From assembly GCF_018881815.1 (NCBI RefSeq), contig NZ_JACVPP010000001.1, forward strand, positions 1,807,654-1,871,653: DNA of 64,000 nucleotides, written 5' to 3'. This document shows, in pieces, positions 58,649 to 64,000 of this stretch. Below the pieces are notes generated by a model. The model did not search any database, had not been told where the DNA came from, and saw nothing but the letters and a program-made list of their open reading frames with translations. Position 1 is the stretch's first letter; every line of letters begins with the position of its first letter. Source of the stretch: Polynucleobacter sp. MWH-HuK1 (lineage in GTDB: Bacteria > Pseudomonadota > Gammaproteobacteria > Burkholderiales > Burkholderiaceae). Made by a program: the position numbers and the translations under genes.

Positions 58649-59833
58649 ATGAACATTTGTCCGCTTGATGGCATTACTGTTGTTTCCCTTGAGCATGCTA
58701 TTGCAGCACCTTTTTGCACTCGTCAATTGGCTGATTTAGGAGCACGAGTTATTAAAGTTGAAAGGCCTGGTAGTGGTGACTTTGCTAGGGGGTATGACAC
58801 CCAGGTAGATGGACTCAGTTCTCATTTTGTTTGGGTGAATCGCTCTAAAGAAAGTTTGACTTTAGATCTAAAGCAGCCATCAGCCCTCGCCACGCTCAAG
58901 ATACTACTAAAGACAGCTGATGTCTTGGTGCAAAACTTAGCTCCGGGAGCTGCAGCCCGCATGGGGCTTACTGCAGAGGTTTTGCAAAAAGAAAACCCCC
59001 AACTCATTCTGTGCGACATCTCGGGCTACGGCAGTGATGGTCCTTATCGCGATAAAAAAGCGTACGATCTACTGATTCAGAGTGAAGCTGGATTCTTATC
59101 GGTTACGGGCACCCCAGAAACTCCAAGCAAAGCCGGCAATTCCATCGCTGATATCGCAGCAGGAATGTATGCATACACCAATATCTTAGCCGCCCTTCTG
59201 CAAAGAGGGAAAACTGGCAAAGGTTCTGTTATTGACATCTCTATGCTCGAATCCCTGAGCGAATGGATGAGTTTCCCAATGTATTACGCCTACAACGGGG
59301 CGAACCCGCCACCAAGAAATGGTGCATCACACGCAACTATCTACCCATATGGCCCCTTCAAAGCAGGCGATGGAAAGACTGTCATGCTGGGCCTTCAAAA
59401 CGAACGCGAATGGGTACAGTTTTGCGAGATAGTTTTAGAAAATCCCGGACTAGCTCAAGACGAACGTTTTGATCGCAACTTCAAGCGTAACGAAAAACGT
59501 GCCGAACTCTTAGGGATCATTGATGCCTGTTTTTGCAAACTCAGTTCAGAGCAATTAATCGCTCGATTAGAAAAAGCACAAATTGCCAATGCACATCTCA
59601 ATGACATGGCGGGCCTTTGGAAGCATGAACAACTGAAAGCACGCAATCGCTGGACGAAAGTTGATACGCCGAATGGCTCCATAGCCGCCCTTTTACCTCC
59701 AGGCCTGAATGACAGCTACAACTACCGGATGGATGCCATACCTGCAGTAGGACAGCATACTGACGCCATTCTCAAAGAGCTCGGGATTTCAGAGTCTGAG
59801 ATAGCGTCTATGCGGGCAAATGGAGCAATTTAA
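58649..59833 (+). CDS. CaiB/BaiF family (class III) CoA transferase
   Basis: A 394-residue class III CoA transferase. The N-terminal block DGITVVSLEHAIAAPFCTRQLADLGARVIKVERPGSGDFARGYD, the SLTLDLKQPSALATLKILLKTADVLVQNLAPGAAARMG segment, the catalytic Asp in ISGYGSDGPYRDKKAYDLLIQSEAG, and the VIDISMLESLSEW. These enzymes move CoA between carboxylic acids. It pairs with the acyl-CoA dehydrogenase upstream; substrate unknown. It is convergent with the cardiolipin synthase gene, overlapping by four bases. Confidence 0.93.
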   Translation: MNICPLDGITVVSLEHAIAAPFCTRQLADLGARVIKVERPGSGDFARGYDTQVDGLSSHFVWVNRSKESLTLDLKQPSALATLKILLKTADVLVQNLAPGAAARMGLTAEVLQKENPQLILCDISGYGSDGPYRDKKAYDLLIQSEAGFLSVTGTPETPSKAGNSIADIAAGMYAYTNILAALLQRGKTGKGSVIDISMLESLSEWMSFPMYYAYNGANPPPRNGASHATIYPYGPFKAGDGKTVMLGLQNEREWVQFCEIVLENPGLAQDERFDRNFKRNEKRAELLGIIDACFCKLSSEQLIARLEKAQIANAHLNDMAGLWKHEQLKARNRWTKVDTPNGSIAALLPPGLNDSYNYRMDAIPAVGQHTDAILKELGISESEIASMRANGAI

Positions 59834-61305
59834 AGCAGTGGTGAAGTAAGGTGTGCAGCATTCTCCAGATAACGACGCCATGTAGATCTTTTTGCCCAGG
59901 CTTTTGGATCAACATAATCTGATTGCGCTAAATAAGACCCTATTAACCTCTCTAATTTGGCGCAAAAATCAACGTTGTAAACAATTAGACTGATTTCAAA
60001 ATTCAAGCGTAGGCTGCGCTGATCAAAATTAACAGAGCCAAAGATGGCAATACGCTTATCAATTAATAAGCTCTTAGTATGCAGTAAGCCACCATGGAAC
60101 TCCGCAATAATTACTCCGGAGTTCATCAAATCTTCATAGAAGCTCTTACTACTCCAAGCTACTAGCGTCGAATCATTGAGCTTGGGAACGATCAGAGTGA
60201 CCTTGACGCCTCTCGCTGCGGCAGCCATCAGCGCCTGGATTAAACCATCATCCGGCCCAAAATAAGGGGTAGTAATGGTCAACTCTTCGCGGGCATCCAT
60301 GATGGCTGAGAGCAAGACCTGATAAAGAATATCGTCACGGTAAACCGGGCCTGAGGAGAACTCCTGAGCCAAGGCGCCTCCTTCACGAGGTGATGCTGGT
60401 GGCTCGCGATCTCTAAAATTAGTAATGCTAGGATCATCAACACTCCAGTCAAATGCAAAGGTCAACTCAAACTGAGCAGCCACTGGGCCTTCGATACGAA
60501 CCATAGCATCAACCCACTCACCAACGCCTGAGTCTTGTTTAAAGGTTCGAGGATCAACTAAATTCATGCTGCCCGTCCACACCACAGCACCATCTATAAC
60601 GAATATCTTGCGATGAAGGCGCAAATCAGCCCTACGGAACTGAAAACGACCAATCTGAATCGGTAATGCTTCTGTTACCTTGATACCCGCTGCACGAAAA
60701 CGCACTGGCCATGGAGACTTAAACCAATCCTTACTGCCCAATGAATCAAGCAAAACCTTACATTTGACCCCTCTCTTAGAGGCTGAAATCAAAGCTTCGC
60801 AAACTCGATCAGCATCACCACCTAAAGCCCAGATATAGAACTCCAAGTGCAGACTCTTTTTAGCCTGATTAATCTCGTCAATAAAATTTTGGAGGATTTT
60901 CAACGAATCTGTATGCAACTCTATCTTGTTACCAGCCACTACCGGTGCGCCATTTTTAGACTCTGCCAAAAGACTGAGGGCTCTTCCCTCAACTGGCAAT
61001 TTCTGTCTATCGGCCGCAAACTCCTCGCGCATCATTTCAGTAATCTTCTCGTACTCCCGATTCATGCGAACAATCTTACGAGTAAGTTTACGACCAACCG
61101 GCCTCTCACCGATCAGAATGTATAGGGCAACACCAATGATGGGAAGCAAAATCACAATTAAAAACCATGCGAAGGCAACGCCGACCGGTCTTCTTGCTGA
61201 GATTAAATGAATGCCAAATAAAAGCACGATAACGGCATGTGCGATTGGGACCCATATTAGAGAGAACCCAAAAAGAGAGCCAAAAATAAATGCCAAGATA
61301 TTCAT
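59830..61305 (-). CDS. cls: Cardiolipin synthase
   Basis: A 491-residue phospholipase D-superfamily enzyme that joins phosphatidylglycerols into cardiolipin. Two N-terminal helices (about residues 5-30 and 42-65) anchor it in the inner membrane. Two HKD motifs: His231, Lys233, Asp238 (LHRKIFVIDGAVV) and His409, Lys411, Asp416 (LHTKSLLIDKRIA). The start overlaps the stop of the EEP gene by four bases, so they are translationally coupled. Confidence 0.94.
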   Translation of the reverse strand: MNILAFIFGSLFGFSLIWVPIAHAVIVLLFGIHLISARRPVGVAFAWFLIVILLPIIGVALYILIGERPVGRKLTRKIVRMNREYEKITEMMREEFAADRQKLPVEGRALSLLAESKNGAPVVAGNKIELHTDSLKILQNFIDEINQAKKSLHLEFYIWALGGDADRVCEALISASKRGVKCKVLLDSLGSKDWFKSPWPVRFRAAGIKVTEALPIQIGRFQFRRADLRLHRKIFVIDGAVVWTGSMNLVDPRTFKQDSGVGEWVDAMVRIEGPVAAQFELTFAFDWSVDDPSITNFRDREPPASPREGGALAQEFSSGPVYRDDILYQVLLSAIMDAREELTITTPYFGPDDGLIQALMAAAARGVKVTLIVPKLNDSTLVAWSSKSFYEDLMNSGVIIAEFHGGLLHTKSLLIDKRIAIFGSVNFDQRSLRLNFEISLIVYNVDFCAKLERLIGSYLAQSDYVDPKAWAKRSTWRRYLENAAHLTSPLL

Positions 61306-62054
61306 ACAAGTTCCAGTTCAGCTGTAATGCCAAGGTGATCAGATAACTTTAACCATTCATGCAAGATTTGAGCAGAATGAATTTTTAATCCACGTACATA
61401 AATTCGATCCATCGCCAACAAGGGTTTTACACTGGGGAAAGTTTTAGCCGGCGAGCCAGTGAGCACTTCAAATACCTCATCAAAGCCCGCAGCCTTCATA
61501 GGGGCGCTCACTCTATTGCGCCAATCATTAAAGTCGCCAGCTACGATTGTGGGACCATTTTTCGTTAAGTCTTGAATATGTCGAATGATGGTTTCCAGCT
61601 GCCGCTCCCTGCCGCGCTCGAAGAGCGCCAGATGCACACAAAAGCAATGAATAGGCCTATCTATTCCATTTAACTTGGTAATACTGTGCAGCAACCCACG
61701 GCCTTCAAAGCGATATGCTGAGATATCGTAGTTATTTCCTTTTTGCTGAGGGTGTCTGGAAAGAATCGCATTACCATGATGCCCATCGCGATACTCCACA
61801 TTTTTTCCATAATGCCAGTGCTGCCAAAAATCCTCAGAAAGAAAATGAGTTAGCTCTGTCAACGGCCATTGACCAAAACGCCGCACCCTCCCTCGATGCT
61901 CTTGTTGCAACTCTTGTAAAAAAAGTAGGTCTGGGTAGTGGCTGCGCATTTTTTGACGCAACTGATAAATCGTAGAATGTCGATGCAAGGGCGATAAACC
62001 CTTATGAACATTCATACTCAAGACCGTGAAGCGAGAAGAGTTGACCTGGCTCAT
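61302..62054 (-). CDS. Endonuclease/exonuclease/phosphatase-family protein
   Basis: A 250-residue EEP-superfamily protein. Typical segments are the VLSMNVHKGLSPLHR start (Asn metal site), LLFLQELQQEHRG (catalytic Glu), the IHCFCVHLALFERGRERQLETI block, VAGDFNDWRN (GDFN motif with catalytic Asp and Asn), and the final LSDHLGITAELEL (DH motif). These act on phosphoesters of DNA or lipid; the link with cls suggests a lipid role, but that is only context. It overlaps both neighbours slightly. Confidence 0.9.
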   Translation of the reverse strand: MSQVNSSRFTVLSMNVHKGLSPLHRHSTIYQLRQKMRSHYPDLLFLQELQQEHRGRVRRFGQWPLTELTHFLSEDFWQHWHYGKNVEYRDGHHGNAILSRHPQQKGNNYDISAYRFEGRGLLHSITKLNGIDRPIHCFCVHLALFERGRERQLETIIRHIQDLTKNGPTIVAGDFNDWRNRVSAPMKAAGFDEVFEVLTGSPAKTFPSVKPLLAMDRIYVRGLKIHSAQILHEWLKLSDHLGITAELELV

Positions 62055-62254
62055 TAAAACTGCCCTGCCGCACGTTGTCGTCGAACGCGCGCTAAATAGA
62101 TTTCACCCTCAACCAATTCCTGACACTGCATGCATTTATTACAAATAGACGCCTGCTCGCGTAACTCATCAATAGAGTCTATCGGGTGGGTATCTAGATA
62201 CTCACGCAAATCAACATCGAAAACCTCATTACAGAGGCAAACCACTTCAGCCAT
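62054..62254 (-). CDS. BFD-like [2Fe-2S] ferredoxin
   Basis: A 66-residue protein with CLCNEV and CNKCMQCQE Cys motifs, the arrangement CxC...CxxC of BFD-like [2Fe-2S] domains (bacterioferritin-associated ferredoxin type). The extra Cys in MQC makes the exact ligands uncertain. It may deliver electrons to a redox partner or release iron from bacterioferritin, but no bfr is adjacent. Its stop overlaps the EEP start (TAATG). Confidence 0.75.
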   Translation of the reverse strand: MAEVVCLCNEVFDVDLREYLDTHPIDSIDELREQASICNKCMQCQELVEGEIYLARVRRQRAAGQF

Positions 62255-62320
62255 AAGTCGAAAATAGGGAAATCAGTCGCATTAGAGTCATTTTGCCACT
62301 CCCTTGATAGAATCTAGCGC

Positions 62321-63016
62321 ATGTTGAAAGCTTTTCAGGACGCCCTTAATTTGCTTGCCCATCTAGATGGGGCAGTTTTGGGTATCGTCCTAGTATCACT
62401 GCAGGTAAGCCTGAGCGCCCTTTTGATTGGCACGCTTTTAGGCCTTCCGATTGGCGCCCTTCTGGCAACTGAGCAATTTACCGGCAAAAAGACGATCATT
62501 GTGACCCTCAATACCTTGATGGGCGTGCCTACAGTGATAGTTGGGGTTTTGGTATACCTCATGCTCTCACGCACAGGCCCTCTAGGTACTTGGGGTTGGC
62601 TATTCACTGTCAATGGCATGATTGTGGCCCAAGTATTGCTCACTACCCCGCTAATCGCCGCCCTTAGCAGACAAATCCTTGAGGATTCCTGGAAAATACA
62701 CCGCGATTCCTTTCTAAGTCTTAGACTGCCACCCCTGTCTCGTTTTAAATGGTTGATATGGGATTGTCGCTTTTCGCTCACTATCGCCATCCTTGCGGGT
62801 TTGGCCAGAGCTATTTCCGAGGTTGGAGCCGTCATGATTGTGGGCGGCAATATCGATCGCTCGACCAGAACCATGACTACAGCAATTGCGCTTGAAACGA
62901 GTAAAGGGGATCTTCCTTTAGCGCTTGCTCTAGGCATCGTTTTGCTTGGCATTGTTTTACTAGCTAACTTATTTACGTTTGCAGTACGTCAAGTCGCGGA
63001 GCACCGCTATGGATAA
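62321..63016 (+). CDS. tupB: Tungstate ABC transporter permease TupB
   Basis: A 231-residue ABC permease of the TupB/ModB-like type. Segments include LVSLQVSLSALLIGTLLGLPIGALLATEQF, the EAA-like loop ILEDSWKIHRDSFLSLRLPPLSRFKWLIWDCRFSLTIAILAGLARAISEVGAVMIVGGN, and ETSKGDLPLALALGIVLLGIVLL. The AISEVGAVMIVGGNIDRSTRTMTTAI segment is characteristic of the TupB group. Its partners are TupC, whose ATG overlaps the tupB stop, and TupA, whose gene is about 48 kb away (13463). Confidence 0.88.
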   Translation: MLKAFQDALNLLAHLDGAVLGIVLVSLQVSLSALLIGTLLGLPIGALLATEQFTGKKTIIVTLNTLMGVPTVIVGVLVYLMLSRTGPLGTWGWLFTVNGMIVAQVLLTTPLIAALSRQILEDSWKIHRDSFLSLRLPPLSRFKWLIWDCRFSLTIAILAGLARAISEVGAVMIVGGNIDRSTRTMTTAIALETSKGDLPLALALGIVLLGIVLLANLFTFAVRQVAEHRYG

Positions 63017-63716
63017 AGCCAATGAAAATTTTGAGAGGTTCATCGAACTCAAAGACATCATCGTCAAGAGCAACGGCAGAACAATTCTCAATATTCCACA
63101 TGCCATCATTCCAGCAGACAGAATTACCGCTTGTATTGGGCCGAACGGCGCTGGCAAAACTACTTTTCTCAAGGTACTTGACGGCCTTATCAAACCAGAT
63201 GGCGGTAACGTAACCTACTCCTTCAAAACGAAGACCTCATTAGTTCTGCATCACACTCCAATGATTAAAGCTTCTGCAGCCGCTAACATTGGGGTAGTTC
63301 AAGATATCGATTCGAACATCACAAAAATGGATATCCAAAAGGTCATGGAGGAAGTTGGCCTCAGCAACTTAGCCAATAGTCCGGCACATAAATTATCAGC
63401 CGGCGAAAGGCAAAAACTTTGCCTTGCACGAGCCATTCTTCTTAGACCGAATTTAGTTTTATTGGATGAGCCTACTGCCAACTTAGACCCCAACACTACT
63501 GAGCAAGTTGAAGACCTCATTCGTCAATTTGCTCAACAAGGGGCTGATGTTATTTTTTCATCTCACCAACTAGCTCAAGTACAAAGACTTTCTGAGTACA
63601 TCATCTTCATTGATCAGGGGGAGATAAAGGAAAAGGGACCCGTAGGCCCCTTTTTTGAAAATCCTCGGACTAAAGCAGCCCAGTGCTACTTACATCAAGA
63701 GTTGCTCTCCGACTAG
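63009..63716 (+). CDS. tupC: Tungstate ABC transporter ATPase TupC
   Basis: A 235-residue ABC ATPase. Walker A GPNGAGKTT, signature LSAGERQKLCLARAIL, Walker B LVLLDEPTANLDPNT, and the switch His in FSSHQLAQVQRL. ATG 63009 overlaps the tupB stop by eight bases; an in-frame TTG at 62979 is less likely. It energises tungstate uptake with TupA and TupB. The C-terminus is short, with no TOBE domain, unlike ModC. Confidence 0.88.
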   Translation: MDKANENFERFIELKDIIVKSNGRTILNIPHAIIPADRITACIGPNGAGKTTFLKVLDGLIKPDGGNVTYSFKTKTSLVLHHTPMIKASAAANIGVVQDIDSNITKMDIQKVMEEVGLSNLANSPAHKLSAGERQKLCLARAILLRPNLVLLDEPTANLDPNTTEQVEDLIRQFAQQGADVIFSSHQLAQVQRLSEYIIFIDQGEIKEKGPVGPFFENPRTKAAQCYLHQELLSD

Positions 63717-63998
63717 TTACTTAGCTGCTGGCGCCGCAGGTGCAGCAGCCGCTACCGGGGGAGTAAATGGTGGAGGCGCAGTACAAGCTCCAGGAGCAGG
63801 TGTACCAGGCACTCTAAATTGATCCGCCACCTTGTTTTGTGCCAGACATAATTTGTAGGCACCCACTCTGTCTCCATAAGCAGCCTTGGCTTTAGTTAAA
63901 GCTGCTGCTTCTGCTTGCTCAGGGGTTAAAGGAGGTAATGCAGCAAATGCCGCTGTTCCAGCAAACGCACAGAATGTGAAAGCAATGATTTTTTTCAT
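63717..63998 (-). CDS. Small exported Ala/Pro-rich protein
   Basis: A 93-residue protein with a signal peptide (MKKIIAFTFCAFAGTAAFAA) and a short mature region with ALTKAKAAYGDRVGAYKLCLAQNKVADQF and a Pro/Ala-rich tail (APPPFTPPVAAAAPAAPAAK). Two Cys in the mature part (CLAQNK, GACTAPP) could form a disulfide. No known function. The stop abuts that of tupC, with which it is convergent. The upstream region lies outside the window. Confidence 0.75.
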   Translation of the reverse strand: MKKIIAFTFCAFAGTAAFAALPPLTPEQAEAAALTKAKAAYGDRVGAYKLCLAQNKVADQFRVPGTPAPGACTAPPPFTPPVAAAAPAAPAAK

Positions 63999-64000
63999 GG

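Noticed and set aside
62335..62952. A 205-codon open frame on the minus strand
   Set aside because: It lies fully antisense to tupB, which has a clear ABC permease pattern; the minus frame has no recognisable domain and is a shadow.
1..64000. CRISPR arrays, tRNA or rRNA genes, insertion sequences and prophage
   Set aside because: I saw no regularly spaced repeats, no cloverleaf-like sequences, no transposase or integrase motifs and no phage structural genes.

Overview
The window looks like chromosomal DNA of a free-living betaproteobacterium of the Burkholderiaceae, most like Polynucleobacter. The reasons are the dense gene packing with short gaps, a moderate base composition (low to mid 40s % GC by eye, not computed), orphan Bug/TctC receptors, and gene types common in that group (YcfL/LpoB lipoproteins, DsbB with a DUF5993-type partner, tungstate uptake genes, a phasin, a PuuD-type membrane protein). 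The genus is an inference; there is no rRNA in the window. I see no tRNA, CRISPR array, insertion sequence or prophage.

Layout. 1-3911 (minus): an envelope lipoprotein operon (COG3014-like, YcfL-like, LpoB-like, and a fourth lipoprotein cut by the window edge). 3981-9183: a Bug receptor, a variant DsbB with a 52-residue partner, an enoyl-CoA hydratase, a lipoprotein hydrolase, an FAH-family enzyme, a SemiSWEET and a cytochrome c. 9259-11473: feoAB behind a Fur-like box. 11569-14589: a molybdenum/tungsten block (modA, a ModE-like regulator, tupA, a Mop protein). Its ABC partner genes tupB and tupC lie at the far end of the window (62321-63716). 14632-20905: housekeeping and small-molecule genes including an RhlE-type helicase and selD. 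20993-28237: an Hc1-like protein, a Bug-rhodanese-lipoprotein operon, a phasin, a truncated haemoglobin, a flavoprotein, a channel-like protein and a LOG protein. 28373-38506: transporters, a beta-CASP nuclease, NAD(P)HX dehydratase, a nitrobindin-like protein, a class V aminotransferase, an LldD-type flavoenzyme, and a DUF4239-like membrane protein that seems to start at AUU, followed by two small genes.

39744-44010 is an oxidative-stress block: OxyR, then rubrerythrin, rubredoxin and a rubredoxin-reductase-like flavoprotein, followed by a PuuD-type membrane protein and SodB. 44194-59833 is the most accessory-looking region. A molybdenum hydroxylase operon (CoxG/M/S/L-like) is transcribed away from a TetR regulator. 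The TetR gene is followed by a VOC protein, a DhpH-like aromatic hydroxylase, a complete Liv-type ABC transporter, an acyl-CoA dehydrogenase and a CoA transferase. I read this as an uptake and degradation route for an unidentified, possibly N-heteroaromatic, compound. The hydroxylase would need the molybdenum cofactor that the Mo/W genes elsewhere in the window help supply.

59830-62254 (minus) is a BFD-ferredoxin, EEP-phosphatase and cardiolipin-synthase operon. The window ends with tupBC and a small secreted protein. Several genes here are below or outside simple ORF calling: the DUF5993-like gene (5586-5744), a two-helix membrane protein (38330-38506), rubredoxin (41351-41518), the extended DUF4239-like frame (37251-38051) and the partial lipoprotein at 1-995.
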